In this document: positions 22,447 through 34,266 of the stretch, piece by piece
Layout of the letters: each line of letters opens with the position of its first letter
Numbering within the stretch: the stretch's first letter is position 1
Origin: Craterostigma plantagineum
Lineage: Eukaryota > Streptophyta > Magnoliopsida > Lamiales > Linderniaceae
DNA length: 64,000 nt
Assembly: GCA_027422505.1 (NCBI GenBank)
Contig: JAPQWV010000490.1
Coordinates: forward strand, 1 to 64,000
Direction: 5' to 3'
Notes under the pieces: model-generated
Seen by the model: only the letters and a program-made list of their open reading frames with translations
Databases searched by the model: none
What the model was told of the DNA's origin: nothing
Program-made: the position numbers and the translations under genes

Positions 22447-22940
22447 TTACGGAAGATTCAACATGCCTAATTTTCCGACAAGGAATTGGAATCGTTTCTC
22501 ATCCAAAGCCTTGGTGAAAATGTCGGCTAGTTGGAATTCCGTGTTCACAACACACATATCTATGGTGCCTTTTTCTACGTGATCTTTGATAAAGTGATAT
22601 CTTATATCTATGTGTTTGTGCGTGAGTGATGAACAGGATTGCAAGTAATAGCGATGGCACTTTGACTATCACTATATATGGGTATATTATTTAAATTGTA
22701 CCCATAGTCGCGAAGCTGTGTCCGCATCCACAGCATCTGGGAGCAACAACTGGCGGCAGCCACATATTCCGCTTTGGCCATCGAAGTTGACACACAATTC
22801 TGCTTTTTGGATGACCAGCAGACCAGCTTTTTGCCTAGAAATTGAGCGCCACCGGACGTGCTTTTCCTGTCCATTCGACAACCTGCATAATCAGCGTCAG
22901 TGTAGCCAATAATTTGAAGTTCGTACCCTTTGGATACCAC
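22447..22940 (-). pseudogene. Copia-C RNase H and pol C-terminus
   Basis: Two frames cover the copia RNase [38 protein letters not shown] and YSDSQSAIAI in the first, then HKHIDIRYHFIKDHVEKG and LADIFTKALD in the second. The catalytic acidic residues (D of TDAD, E of AEY, D of YSDS) are present. A frameshift lies near 22620. RNase H degrades the RNA template during reverse transcription. The stop at 22447 is the normal C-terminus of copia pol. Confidence 0.93.
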
Positions 22941-23958
22941 AGTCCAAGGGTAGAAGTGCCCTTAAGGTAACGCAGGATCCTTTTAACCGCGAGCATATGA
23001 GATTCTTTGGGATCGGCTTGAAAACGGGCACATAAGCCGGTGGCAAACATGATATCCGGCCGGCTCGAAGTGAGCTAGAGAAGAGATCCAATGATGCTGG
23101 GATACAGTGTGATGTCGACCGACTTGCAGAGGGATCGGCATCCAATTTGCAGCTTGGTGACATAGGAGTGCTGAGAGGCTTGCTCTGGTCTTGATGGAAT
23201 TTCTTCAGAATATCCTTGATGTTTTTTGTGTGACTGATGAAAATCCCATCTTCGAGTTGCCTGATTTGTAGTCCTAAATAGAACTGCATCTCTCCCATGT
23301 GACTCATCTCGAACTTACTTTTCATTAGATCTCCGAACTTCGTGCAAAGCTGTGGATTAGTTGATCCGAAGATGATGTCGTCGACGTATACTTGAACGAC
23401 CATCAGAACTTTGTCTTGCCATTTGATGAAGAGGGTTGTGTCTATCATTCCTCGTATGAATCCGGACTTCACGAGGAATTCACTCAGGACATCGTACCAA
23501 GCACGTGGGGCTTGTTTTAGTCCATAGAGAGCTTTATCCGAGCGATAGACGTGATCGGAATGTTCTTGATCAACGAAGCCTTCCGGCTGAGCGACGTAGA
23601 CTACTTCTTTTAACACGCCGTTGAGAAAGGCGGTCTTAACATCCATCTGATAGACTTTGAAGTCTTTGTGAGCCGTTTAAGCTAGGAGAAGGCGGATAGC
23701 TTCGATTCGGGCAACAGGAGCATATGTCTCGTCGTAGTTGATGCCTTCCTGTTGGTTGTATCCCTTCGCAACTAGCCTTGCTTTGCTCTGGATCACTTCA
23801 CCAACTTCATTTTTCTTTTTTTGAATACCCATTTAGTTCCGACTATTGTTTTCCCATGTGGACGAGGTACCAAGGTCCACACTTGAAGACGTTCGAATTG
23901 GTTGATTTCCTCTTGCATCGCAATTATCCAATCCGGGTCTCGTAGTGCGTCTGCTACC
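22941..23958 (-). pseudogene. Copia-C reverse transcriptase
   Basis: The frame at 23646-22897 carries [26 protein letters not shown] and the catalytic YVDD (23377-23388), followed by FYLGLQI. The N-terminal RT region (23650-23958) is present but crossed by stops and shifts. The thumb region ends in a frameshift near 23060. The palm motifs and order are those of plant copia RT. Confidence 0.93.
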
Positions 23959-25327
23959 TTAGTAGGCTCCTTTTTGGCTCAGGAAGCAGCTAAATAGACT
24001 GTGTTGACGACGTGTCCTCACTCCATCCAAAGGATCGCCAATTATCTGATCAACCGGTATAGTCCAGTTGCGTTCATGAGGCAAGACTGAAGTCGATGCG
24101 TCGGCCATCTGTGGGTCTAGATTTTCTATAGTCTCTGATTGATCATCTGTTTGAGAAAGTTCCAATACTGCACTTGGATCGATCGTCTCTGATGATACTT
24201 CCTCGATGACCACTGTAGGTTCTTCGTTATTCTTTGGAAGTTCTGAATCAGATGGGGTAGAGATATGAGAAGAACTTGGTACATCGGTCTCGTCGGGTGG
24301 GGAATCCACTGTAGGCGTAGCAGTGCATGACCGGTATACTGGTTCGAAGAGAGAATCCAAATCGTCCAATACAAGTCTCGTTGCTTCTTCTGACGTTGAA
24401 TTCGGAGTCGTTGCCATCTTTTGTTGGTTTTGTGCCAACACACCAGTGATTACGGGTTCTGAGATGTTGTCTTCAGAAACCAACGGGTTAAGTACGGGTC
24501 CTGAACTGAGTTGTGCAGAAGCCATCTGGTTAGGTACGGGTCCTGGACTGAACTGACCAGAAGCCATTTCTGCCACTTCGTGGAAAGTGACATTATAGCT
24601 TTCCTTAATTGTTCGGTTGGACATGATGTATACTCGGTACGCTTTTGATGTTGAAGAATACCCGACGAAAGTTGCTTCGAATGCTTTAGGGTCGAACTTT
24701 GCACGTTGCTCTCTGTCGTTCGCCACAAAGCACTTGCACCCGAAGACTTTAAGGAATGAGATGTTGGGCACTCTATTATTCACAATCTCATACGGAGTCT
24801 TGTTGAACCGTTTGTGACCACCGTTCTGTTTTGGGTAAAACAAGCGGTATTGACTGCTTCAGCCCATAGAAAGTGTGGAAGTCCTGAATGGATCAGCATT
24901 GTACGAGCTGCTTCCACTAGTGTTCGGTTTCTCTTTTCAACGACCCCATTTTGTTGAGGTGTTTTGGCGGCTGAAAATTGTTGACTTATTCCAAGTTTAG
25001 ATAAAACGCACTGAGGTGGTTGTTCTTGAACTCAGTGCTGTTGTCTGTTCGAATAACTTGAATAGTCTGTTGCAGCAGATTTTGAGTAGTGTTCACAAAG
25101 TTGATAATCGAGTCACCGGTCTCATCTTTGGTTCGGAGGAACTTTGTCCACGTGTAGCGAGAGTAGTCATCAACGATCACTAGCACATACTTTCTTCCAT
25201 TGATACTCTGAGTCTGCATCGACCCACAGAGATCCATGTGTACGAGCTCCAATGGTCGAGAAGTAGACGCAATTTGCTTGACGTGATGAGATGCTCGCTT
25301 CATTTTCCCAATTGACATGCCGAACAC
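23959..25327 (-). pseudogene. Copia-C integrase
   Basis: The frame at 25327-24986 has the first two catalytic aspartates (VHMDLCGSM; VIRTDNSTEF). After a frameshift near 24980 the E of the DDE triad is expected near 24930, in the 24850-24985 interval; the next open frame (24843-23959) carries FNKTPYEIVNNRVPNISFL and VFGCKCFVAND. The C-terminus is a long linker rich in S, T, P and E, ending with DQIIGDPLDGVRTR, which also occurs in Copia-E (near 63555). Integrase inserts element cDNA in the nucleus. At least two frameshifts disable this copy. Confidence 0.9.
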
Positions 25328-25850
25328 TGATGCTCCCTTTGTAGTAGTATAGTTGGAAGACCGTAAACCACTTTTTCGTAGAAAGATATTGGAGAGCTTT
25401 CATATTTAGATGAGACAGTCGTTGATGCCATAGGCTGTTCCTCAGTAAATCACTCTGAGAGATGAGGCATACAGCTGTCGAGGGCCGCACGAACGTCAGG
25501 TTGATCGTGTAAAGATTGGATTTTCGAAGTCCTTGAAGGAGTTCTGTGTCCTGACTATACAAAATTCTGCACCGGTCAGCATGAAAGACCACCTGGAACC
25601 CTTTGTCACAGAACTGGCCGATGCCGAACAAGTTATGGCGGAGGCCTTCGACATACGCGACATCTTTTATTGTTAGATTCTCCATAATGATATCTCCAAA
25701 TCCAAGAATTGGAGCTGAGTCATTGTTTCCGAATCTACTTTGCCGTTTGGTCGGTCTTTGTAGTTGCTCAGCAGTTCTAGATTACCAGTCATGTGTGTGG
25801 AGCAACCAGAGTCGAGGTACCACACATGATGGATCTGCAAAAACAAATTA
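25328..25850 (-). pseudogene. Copia-C protease and GAG-pre-integrase domain
   Basis: VWYLDSGCSTHMTG at about 25792-25833 contains the intact aspartic-protease D-S-G. A frameshift near 25725 leads into the frame at 25685-25170 with MENLTIKDVAYVEGLRHNL, then LWHQRLSHLN, the His pair of the integrase zinc-binding (gag_pre-integrs) region. The matching Cys pair falls near 25310, where another frameshift occurs. Protease cleaves the polyprotein during particle maturation. Confidence 0.88.
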
Positions 25851-27786
25851 GAGAGCTTTAGGTAGCCACTTAAACATGGGTCCTCTCAGATTAGAAGATT
25901 TAGTGTTGGGTTCAGATATGATTCCTAAATTTTTATTCGAAGGAGTTTTAATAACCCATTCCCATTTCGGAGAAGTGGGTTGGGTTTTGCTTCTATAGGA
26001 GACTTGCCTTTTTGGCTTTTGTCGTCCTAGGTGGAGATTTAGGAACCCATTTGGGTTGAACCTTGCAGAGAAGGTTAATTTCAGCACGTACAAATGCTTT
26101 GGAAGGTTTGACCGAGGAAAAGATCTTTTCTTTCGATAATCTCCTAAGGTGCTGGAGGGACTCAATCTTTACGGATACATTAGGTGAGTACAGGCATGTA
26201 CAACGCCATAAGCTTTCTTTATGGCTGGATCTTGTTTCCTACGGGTCTTCCTTGTGGCATTTGTTTCAGAATGATTAATGGAAATTTTTAAGGTAGAGCC
26301 TATTTCGAAATTGTCACTTCTAAAGGTGATAGGCTGAAGTGAACAAGTAGAAGCAATTATTTCGAATGTAGAGATGGCTCTTTTATTACTACGAGTGTCT
26401 TTTATTGTAACAGAAGGAGTAACATTTTTAGAAACATTCAAATCTACTGGCTCCTTCTTTATCTTAGAACTAGACACTCTCGCCTTCGTTTGCAGTGCTG
26501 GCCCTACGCTCCCTGTGGACGCAGGTGAAATAAATTAATCTTAGCACTTTTAATAGAATTATTAATGCTCTTTTGATCTTTCGAAGGCGATTTTTCGATT
26601 TTCACGCTTTTTATAATAGCGTGAGAGGTAGTTTGGGAGGATGAGGAAGCCTTGAGATTTTCCATCTCCTTAAAGAACTTTTTCTTTTCAGCTTCGAAAT
26701 TCTCTCGTTCTTTATCTAATTTTGCCTGTGACTCCTGTATCTGTTTTATGATAAGGGTTTTGTAGAGAGAATTTTGATAATTAACGTATTTCCTCATAGT
26801 GCGTTTGAGAATCAGAAGGTAGAACTTGAACTAAATCACTGACGGGTGTTAGAGATGGTTTCCTATTTTTGTCTCTTTCATTTAGTTCATTGTAGTCAAG
26901 GGGATCTCAGGCCCATGTGAGGCTTGTCTAATAGATGAATCGAAAGCATTTTCATATGTCGATTCTGTAATGTTTCTAAGAGAGGTTGCAGCTAACCCAT
27001 GTTCTTCATTTCATATATTTCTTTCTTCCGTAAAACATGTGGGTTAGTGTAACCTATGCCTTCTATTGGATTATAGAACTCTATATCATTGGGCTTGTTT
27101 AAGAATATCGTCTGCTCAGAATGTCCCCTACGCGTAAGAAGATCATCAATTTTTTAATTTTTGCATATAATTTCTTGCGTTGCTCACTTAGGAGAGCATA
27201 ATTATTTTCCACCGTTAGTTTAGCGGCTTGACAGGCATCTAGTTCCTTAATAAGCTCACTAACCTTAGCATTTGATATTTCTAATTGAGCTTCTAAGTTA
27301 GTGATCGTAGAGGTAGCTTCGGTTATCCTACAATTTAAGGTGGCTTTCTCTAGAATGTAGAGGTAGCTTCACTAAACAATTGTAGTTATTTGCTAGCCTA
27401 TCTTCTAATTCCTTAATCTTTTCACTATGATGTCCTAATTGAGGTTGACTAGTCTCTCTAGAATGTAGGCTCTTAGTAAGTTCTTCTATTTTCGCACTAG
27501 AGCTCCTAAGTTCTGATTCGAGACTATCTATCTTCTCCTGAGATCTCTCATGTTTATTCTCTACTTCCTTTATACTTTTCTGCTCATGTTTCATGTTAGC
27601 ATATTGTGTTTGATATGATTCTAACATGGTCAATAATGTGGAGGAAGAGACTACCTCTTTTGACGAAGTGGATGCGTTGTCGTCGTCCGTACGATTGGAT
27701 GTTTCGGCGTCTGATTCATTGTCGAGACGGGCCATGAGAGCTAGATTCTCTTCTTCAGAACTCAACGTGTCCTCGAGCCATTGGTC
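25851..27786 (-). pseudogene. Copia-C gag-protease spacer with coiled coils
   Basis: Several open segments (27765-27328, 26797-26504, 26477-26169, 26165-25848) encode mostly coiled-coil sequence: DSLESELRSSSAKIEELTKS, then LDKERENFEAEKKKFFKEME, followed by basic S/T/P-rich linkers. The first segment is in frame with gag, separated by a TAG at 27787. The region is nearly 2 kb, far longer than in Tnt1-type elements, and parallels 1111-2819 of Copia-A and 5700-6890 of Copia-B. Confidence 0.72.
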
Positions 27787-28912
27787 CTATTCGGCCATGA
27801 GAGCTACTCCAGCTTCCTTCCGTTTCGTCAATTGGAGCTTCCTGGAGTAGTAGTTGGAATCTCTTTTCTTTGGAAGTGTGCGCTCTCTGGCGAAGTGACC
27901 TGGCTTGCCACAATTGAAGCATTTGTTAGCCTCCTTAGGGTTCTTGACTTCGGAGCTCTCTGGTGCACGTTCTTTGTGTTTAGAGCTTGTAGTACGAAGT
28001 CTGTTGGCTGACGTTGAACACTTCTTCTTGAAGTACTTCTTGCTCATCATTTGTCCTATGAGAGCTAACTGCTTTCCTAGAGCTTTCAAATTGGCTCAAC
28101 GTCGGAGTCTGATTCTTCTTCCGACTCTGAAGGTGAAGGAGGCCTAACGATTTTTTCCTTTCTTGATCTTGAGCTCCTCTTCTCCGAGACTAAGGCAACA
28201 GTGTCTTCGGCCTGTTTGCCTTTCTGCTGTTTGAGAGTCTCGCTGATATCATCCTCATGCTGTGCGAGATTGTCAAACACGGCATGGATATCCAACTCCT
28301 CTAGATCTTTATTTTGTCGAATCTGAGTGGATATTTTCTTCCATTCCGCGGGCAGAGAAGATAGAAATATGATGTTTGTCTCCATATTGGTCTTTGTGAT
28401 TTCTATCTTCCTCATCTCGTTGAGAAGAGTGAGGTATCTTTGGTAGATCTCGTATAGACTCTCCTCCGGTTTTGCTTTGAAGGAGTCGTAAGCAGTGAGA
28501 ATGTTTGCCTTTTTGGCCTTTATGCCAACTTCTGTCCTCTGCATCATCCTATGCAGTTCATTCCACATTCCTTTAGCCGATGAAAGGCTATCAATCTGTC
28601 TGTATATATCGTTGGGGATGCCCTGCATGAGGGTATTCATGGCTACTAGATCAGCCTTAGCTCGAGCCCTTTCCTCTAAAGAGTATTCCCTAGGCTCTTT
28701 AGTCGCCTAGAAGGTGGAATTGGAGGAGTAGTTGTTTCATCTCCGGGTACATGCACCCAGAATTGTGCCGGTCCCTCTTCAAGAGACTGCAGTAGATTTT
28801 CAGCTTGATCTTTTAGAGCGATGAAATTTAGGAAGCAGCTTCTCCACAAGGTATATTCGCCTAGTTGCAAAATCGGCGGACGGTTGTCATTTCCGAGCGA
28901 GTATGCATCCAT
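27787..28912 (-). pseudogene. gag: Copia-C gag (UBN2 capsid and zinc knuckle)
   Basis: Starts at the ATG at 28912 (PPILQLGEYTLWRSCFLNFI). Frameshifts near 28680 and 28086 split it into three frames. The middle frame (28640-28086) is the capsid core (DSLSSAKGMWNELHRMM, SLYEIYQRYLTLLNEM). The third holds the zinc knuckle, CFNCGKPGHFARER, in which the last cysteine of CX2CX4HX4C is replaced by arginine. The N-terminal motif matches Copia-A gag. Confidence 0.9.
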
Positions 28913-29976
28913 TTTGTATTGTAGTCGAGTTGTTGAAGGATCTTCGTTAAGTGTTTTGAAGGTTTGAAGATGATGTAATGTGCTTCACAAGTGACAAAGT
29001 TCGTTAGTAGCGTTTGATTCGAAAAATTAGTTCGAGAATTATTTTCGATTCAATCTTTAAAGTTTGATTGAAAATAATTTCGTCGACATAGAGTATACAG
29101 TGTAATGTTCTCGTGCGAGAAAGTTTGTCAGCGAAATATTTTACGAGCGAAATAAATTGCTCAAAATCGTTCGGTCGATAAAAATTTCTTGATCGTGAAT
29201 TTATTTCGATCGTAAAGAAACAATACGTTAGTAAGTTTCTCGACAAGTCAAAATAAATCTGTTGACTAGAAAAGTTTCTCGCGTGTAAATGATTTTCTCC
29301 TGGTCAAACGTTAAAGGTTTGACCGAAAAGGTTTTTCGAGATATAGTTTTTAAGCATGCAAAGTCAAAATTGGTCTCTCTCGAAAAAGTTTTTCGCTGAA
29401 TAAAGCTCGAGAAATATTTCTAACTAAAATCGTTTCTAGTGATGACGATCTAGCGCTGACTTCGTATTCTGGCCGAGAAAAATTCTAGCGCCAAGTTTTT
29501 CGATGGAGAAACTAATCCGATCGTAAACCTAGCGAGAAAAATTAGAACGATCGAGAAAAATTCACAGAATACGATTAGCACGGATTCAAGCAAAAATAAG
29601 GAATTAGACAGTGAAATTTCAGGTAATTGCTCGCAATCAATCACTAACATCGCACGAACAAGCAATTAAACACGTTATGAAGTAAAATATGTCGAATTTG
29701 AGCAAAATCAGAACGTGTTCTTCATGTTCTTCGCAAACAGTAACTCACAGAATCTATTTAATCCTAAATCCGAAGTTCAAACAGCTACGAATTTGATCGA
29801 AATCAACATTTAGCACTTAACCGAGCACAGAAACATCAAATTCAAGTCAATTAAGCACAGAATTATGCTATTGGTTCGAAAAAAATTTCGCGCCAAACTG
29901 TTCTTCGATGAACAGTATCCAGAAAATGATTTTCGATCCAATTCGAACAATTTTTCATTCAAAACAGAACGAATCT
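28913..29976 (-). other. Copia-C 5' leader
   Basis: About 1.06 kb between PBS and gag, AT-rich and full of TTTCTCGATCG/CGATCGAGAAA motifs, several of them palindromic around TCGATCGA. No ORF is supported. The same composition occurs at 18406-20100. Confidence 0.65.
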
Positions 29977-29988
29977 GCTCTGATACCA
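29977..29988 (-). other. Copia-C primer-binding site (initiator Met tRNA)
   Basis: GCTCTGATACCA on the plus strand is the exact reverse complement of TGGTATCAGAGC. An AT spacer (29989-29990) separates it from the LTR. Confidence 0.96.
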
Positions 29989-29990
29989 AT

Positions 29991-30333
29991 TGTTAGGTCC
30001 TACGATTAACAACTCTAAGATCCTAGGCAAGAATTCAAAGTAATTCGACGATAATGATAATCAACAAGATTCGATCGAAAAACTTATTTGAAGAACTATA
30101 GAGAGAATTCGAGTAGAGTGAGAAAGTTACTGTTGTCTCTAGAAATTGAATTGCAAGCCTTTCGGATCAAATTCAAACTTTCTCTATTCAGCTCAATTGA
30201 TTTACATGTATTTATACCAAACAAGCTTGGCATAAATATCAAACTAGTCCTAATCTAAGGACTACTATACAAAACGCCCCAAATTACAAGGACAACTAAT
30301 AAAATCAAGCACAATTAGAAATGGTATTTTACA
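29991..30333 (-). mobile_element. Copia-C 5' LTR
   Basis: TGTTAGGTCC ... GGTATTTTACA, 343 bp, about 96% identical by eye to the left LTR. It carries the same TATA inverted repeat with one mismatch (TATTTATACC ... GGCATAAATA). Followed directly by CTGTG (30334-30338), the right copy of the target duplication. Confidence 0.96.
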
Positions 30334-30338
30334 CTGTG

Positions 30339-31110
30339 TATAGTCGATATTGAAAAGGTTCAACGCGTACGAACACTCTACTGTTAAAACTCATATGGAT
30401 TTAAGTTAGCACTTAACGAAAAACCATAGGGAATCTGTGTCGCAATTGGACGATCCTCGAATAATTGGCAATTTGATGTATCTTATGAATTGTACGAGTC
30501 ATGATTTTGCTTGTTCTGTCAAAAAATTACGTAATTTCAAAAGTAATCAAAACATAGCCCATTGCAAAGCATTGGTGAGGGTTTTAGGTGCTTGAGACAT
30601 ACTATGACCTATGGATTACATTACGGGAACTATCCTGTTGTCTTAAAAGGGCTATTGTGTGCAAATTGGATATCATATACGAAAGACTCTAAATCCACAA
30701 GTGGATATGTAATCACAATTGGTGGTGGAGCGGTGTAGTCGAAATCCACCAAGCAAACGTGCAGCAATCGATCAATTATGTAGTTCAAGTTTATTGCCTT
30801 GGACAAAGTTGTAGAAGAAGCTGAATGCTTGCGGAACTTTTTAGAAGATATTCCGAGCTAAAAGAAATCGTGCCTGCCGTGATGATACATTGTGATAGCA
30901 ATCGGGTATTGTAAGGGCATATATATAGTATGTATAATGGTAAATCGCGAAATATATGTTGTAGACATAATACCATTACGCAGTTGATCTCAGATGGAGT
31001 GATTGCAAGTGACCATGTCAAATTAAGGATAATATAGCAGACCCCCTTACGAATAGATTAAATAGACATCCAATAAACTACACTAAAGAGGAATGAGATT
31101 AACAAAACGA
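30339..31110 (+). pseudogene. Copia-D reverse transcriptase end and RNase H
   Basis: Highly decayed copia coding on the plus strand. Readable pieces in changing frames include NLMYLMNCTSHDF and ALVRVLG (RT end), then [26 protein letters not shown] and VEEAECLRNFLEDI (RNase H), and IHCDSNRV. The order is that of copia pol. The left part of this element lies on the other side of Copia-C (14557-14597). Gag, protease and integrase were not found. Confidence 0.85.
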
Positions 31111-31558
31111 CTGTAGCGGACACCCAACCTTGTTGGTCAGAGATCCCAAGATCTGGGTTCAATGAGACAACTAAGTTACAAAAATTGTTGCGATAACATG
31201 AGACTTATCTCACTCCATTCCTAGGATGCTTAGGGGTTGTCTTACCACATGTAATGAGGTTGAGTTTTGCTCGTAATGTTTTTCATATCTTCATAAGGTG
31301 GAGTATTGGTAGGATACTCTTGACAGAAGTATCACCATGTGAGTCTGAAGACGAGTCGCTTCAATGAAACACTCGTGAATCCTAGATAATATCTATGGCT
31401 GAAATGGAACAGAAAAAATCACGTTCACTGTAAGCTAGTATGCTCGATAGCGTTCCACTAAGGAAGATTTAAAGGCACAAGCAATCTATCACGATGCATG
31501 TATCAAATGGACTCTAGTTACTTATGCACGTAGGTATTGTTTTATTTATGTGTGAGAC
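31111..31558 (+). other. Copia-D 3' untranslated region
   Basis: Sequence between the last RNase H codons and the 3' LTR. No ORF is evident. The base before the LTR ends GTGTGAGAC, a poor remnant of a polypurine tract. Confidence 0.55.
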
Positions 31559-33325
31559 TGTTGGAAATAAAAAAAAATATATAATATTAATATTTTTCTT
31601 TTGGTAAGAAAAACGATTCGTTACCACGAACGAGCTGTATCACATGTTAATTACAATGATATACCATCATAGGAAAATTGAAACCTGCTCAAACTAGACC
31701 ATATAAACCTGTCTAATTCAATCTAGGAACACTCGATCTCTTGTGTGTTCTGCAATATAGTGTAGCTCTCCATCTCATCTCTTTTTGTACTGCAAGCGCC
31801 AAAGCTTTTGGTGTGTATTCATGGCCATCTTCCTCATGTACAGTTCTATTACGTTCTCTCCAAATGTTATATAATGTGGCCACAGAACAAGCTGCCTCGA
31901 TCTTAAACCGAGCACATTTTCTCTGTTAATGTCGAATATATGAAAAAGATTTTGTCTTTCATGCCCAAAATAAGTGATGCACTTACCAACATAGATGATA
32001 TGAAGACCATTTCGGATATTGTTTTACATGCCCAAAAAGGAGATTGCATTTACCAAAGATGGAAGATATGAAGATGAGGGGTAAATAAGGAGAGAAGATT
32101 CGAACTAAATATTTACTATATTTAGGGAGATCTTCGAGGAGATATCGTAGGAGATTCTCAATAGATCTATTACCAATTCAAGAGGGAGCCAATGATGGGT
32201 TACTCGATCTCTTCCAGATGCCACGTCCCAGGGTACGGTGCGGAACCAAAATTTTCCAGGTTCCCGGATTGCCCTCGTTGCTCGGATCAGAACAGTAACA
32301 CATACACGTAATAGGACGGGTCAAACCCGTAGAGACTTACCAGTTGAAGCGAGTGGCAGCTCCTTGTCCTTTTCTTCAAGACTTCGTCGAAGGTGGTGGA
32401 TGGCACTAGATTGTCACGCCGACCTCGCAGTGTACCTCTGAATCAGTTCTCTAAAGATGGCTAGAGAGAACTGAGCCGTCGCGTGGGAGAAAAGTGTGTG
32501 CGTTGGTGTGTGTTTATGTGCCTTCCTGATGGACGAAAATTCTCATGGGCACGAAAATTTCTCTTAAAAAATATGAAATAGGGCTGCCCTATATATATTA
32601 AGCTAGATTCGAAAATTCCAAGATCTTCTCAAGATATGATTTCGATTTTTCCTCCTGTAGAGAGATTCTTTTGCCATATCTTACTCTATTTTGAATTCAA
32701 AATCCGAACTTAAGGAAACTTGCTATTATTAGAAAACCAACTTAAATACCAAGTCAAACTAAGTATCTTTAAATACGATATAAAATTCGAAACTTAATCC
32801 TAGATTAATTTCGAAATAAATAATATTCTAAATATATTATTTCCATATTTACATTTAATTTTCGAAATTACTTCCCAAGGTATAATTCAAAAACCAGCTT
32901 AGGGTTAAATTCTAATTTTACCCTCAAACCTAATCCCTTGATTCTTCTCGCATCACAAGTCATGACCTCCACTTCCAAGCGAGATATCGGCACTCGATAG
33001 GTCATCGACGAATAAGCTGTAATCGATTATCCAGCACCCAACAGGAGCCTAAGGCTTACGGACTTTTAATGCTCGAGGTTAAGAGTCCACTGGTGCCTTC
33101 CTCTCTCGTACCCATCGAGAATAGTGACTCAACTCGACACATTTGGATTTGTTCATTTATTGCTTTACCGGATGCTTAGTAAAGTACTCTTATATCCAAT
33201 AAACGAACAACGCCTTTCAATAAACACATAAAAAATAACTTATTACATAAAAGGTCAAATGATAAATAAGCTAATGCCCTATACAATCTAATCCTCGTAT
33301 AACATTCGAGGGCATATTCCTAACA
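31559..33325 (+). mobile_element. Copia-D 3' LTR
   Basis: Begins TGTTGGAAATAAAAAAAAAT and ends GAGGGCATATTCCTAACA, the ends of a well-known class of copia LTRs. It is 1767 bp, including a LINE fragment at 31735-31925. The base after the end belongs to exon 4 of the peroxidase pseudogene, so the LTR edge is also the insertion point. The expected 5-bp target copy would be CATGT (33326-33330); its partner is not visible in this window. Confidence 0.85.
31735..31925 (-). pseudogene. LINE reverse transcriptase C-terminal fragment inside the Copia-D LTR
   Basis: On the minus strand one open frame reads CARFKIEAACSVATLYNIWR, then ERNRTVHEEDG and ALALAVQKEMRWRA. This is the pattern at the very end of plant LINE ORF2 proteins (..IWRERNRR.., then helices). 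No ATG is present, so it is only a fragment. It lies wholly inside the LTR and suggests a 5'-truncated LINE insertion or capture by the LTR. Its boundaries and any poly(A) tail are unclear. Confidence 0.65.
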
Positions 33326-34266
33326 CATGTTATCGAGCGTCATCGGCGTTAAGCGATCGTTCCTAGCGTATAAAACTTCTCGAGGGTCGGGATTTTCCGT
33401 GGGACACTGTGTTTTGCGGTACGATGCGACTATTCAGGGTCTAATTTTGGGTCAACCATCGGATATAGTCTGTGAATTAGATTGATGCAGTGAATTCGCC
33501 CAACCGAGTGTGCACCTATTTTTATTGTGTATAGTAATGAGAGTTTTTCTAACATTTACATATGATGTAAGAAGAATGCGAAGACTCAACCTACCAAGTA
33601 GAGCAACTGTTCCTTCAGTATCGACTCCCAACGATTCGAAAATGGAGAGAAGAGTTCATTTATGTCATTGTGATTTGAGCTCTCGACTTGTGATGCATAG
33701 CTTTGTTTGCTGTCCAAACGACCAGTCTTCATCTCTATGTGTGGATCTCCTAGCTATTACACACATGCATGCATGTTTTGAATGATTAGTTTATTAGTAG
33801 TGAATGGAATTGTAAAGCAGTTAATTTGTTCAAGAGATTATTGTATAACCATAACAGCCCCTTCTCTGGCAGAGAGAGCAACAATATTTGCACAAGAAAC
33901 GGTCTCTGGACATTCTCATTCGAGTGCCTCTTTGATGGCGTCGACGTACTTGAAATTTCTCATGCCGAAGCTTCTCGCCGATACTTTCTCCGAATTGATG
34001 TTGTTTGCCGAGTTTAGTAGTATCGATGCATCGCATGACTGCCATTGCGATCAAATAATATACTGAAATAGTTTTCATATTTTGCACACACGTGTGTGTG
34101 TAATGTATTATAATACCTTAACACCACAGTCGTGGAAGAGGTTTCTGATCCATGAAACGGTTGTGTTTCCATGCTTATAATACAAGGTTGTGACTTGTTC
34201 TTTGAAGATTTCCTCCGCTCAATGGGCAGCTATCCGAATAGTAGTTCAACCGCAGATCACCCTTAC
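33326..34266 (-). pseudogene. Class III peroxidase pseudogene cut by Copia-D
   Basis: Four exons can be read on the minus strand. Exon 1 (about 34266-34117): LRLNYYSDSCP, EQVTTLYYKHGNT and RNLFHDCGVK, with the distal haem His. Intron 34116-34039 (GT-AG). Exon 2 (34038-33850, 63 codons): SCDASILLN, ARSFGMRNFKYVDAIKEALE, a TGA, then ECPETVSCANIVALSAREG. Exon 3 (about 33750-33595): MKTGRLDSKQSY and ESLGVDTEGTVALLG. Intron 33594-33516. Exon 4 (33515 onward): GAHSVGRIHCINLIHRLYP with the proximal His. Exon 4 ends at the Copia-D LTR, in codons like the family's TPM.LDNM. Exon 1 also has a frameshift near 34215, exon 3 one near 33655 and exon 4 several stops. Such enzymes are secreted oxidoreductases of the cell wall; no signal peptide remains. 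The phase and position of the introns match the family's classical gene structure. Confidence 0.93.

Larger units (their letters stand above)
14598..30333 (-). mobile_element. Copia-C: complete 15.7-kb copia retrotransposon with accessory ORF
   Basis: Both LTRs, a matching target duplication, PBS, PPT, gag, pol and a 3' accessory coding region are present, all on the minus strand. The LTRs differ at about 14 positions over ~345 bp, counted by eye. The size far exceeds the usual 5-6 kb of copia elements and approaches SIRE/Maximus-like giants. The excess comes from a ~1-kb leader, a long gag-protease spacer, a ~4-kb non-coding stretch after pol and a ~3.5-kb accessory ORF. Every ORF is broken, so it cannot move by itself. 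Placement in the SIRE/Maximus lineage is inference. Confidence 0.92.

Noticed and set aside
33510..34066. Plus-strand ORFs (33510-33785, 33782-34066)
   Set aside because: They are shadows of the minus-strand peroxidase exons, which show family motifs and splice sites.
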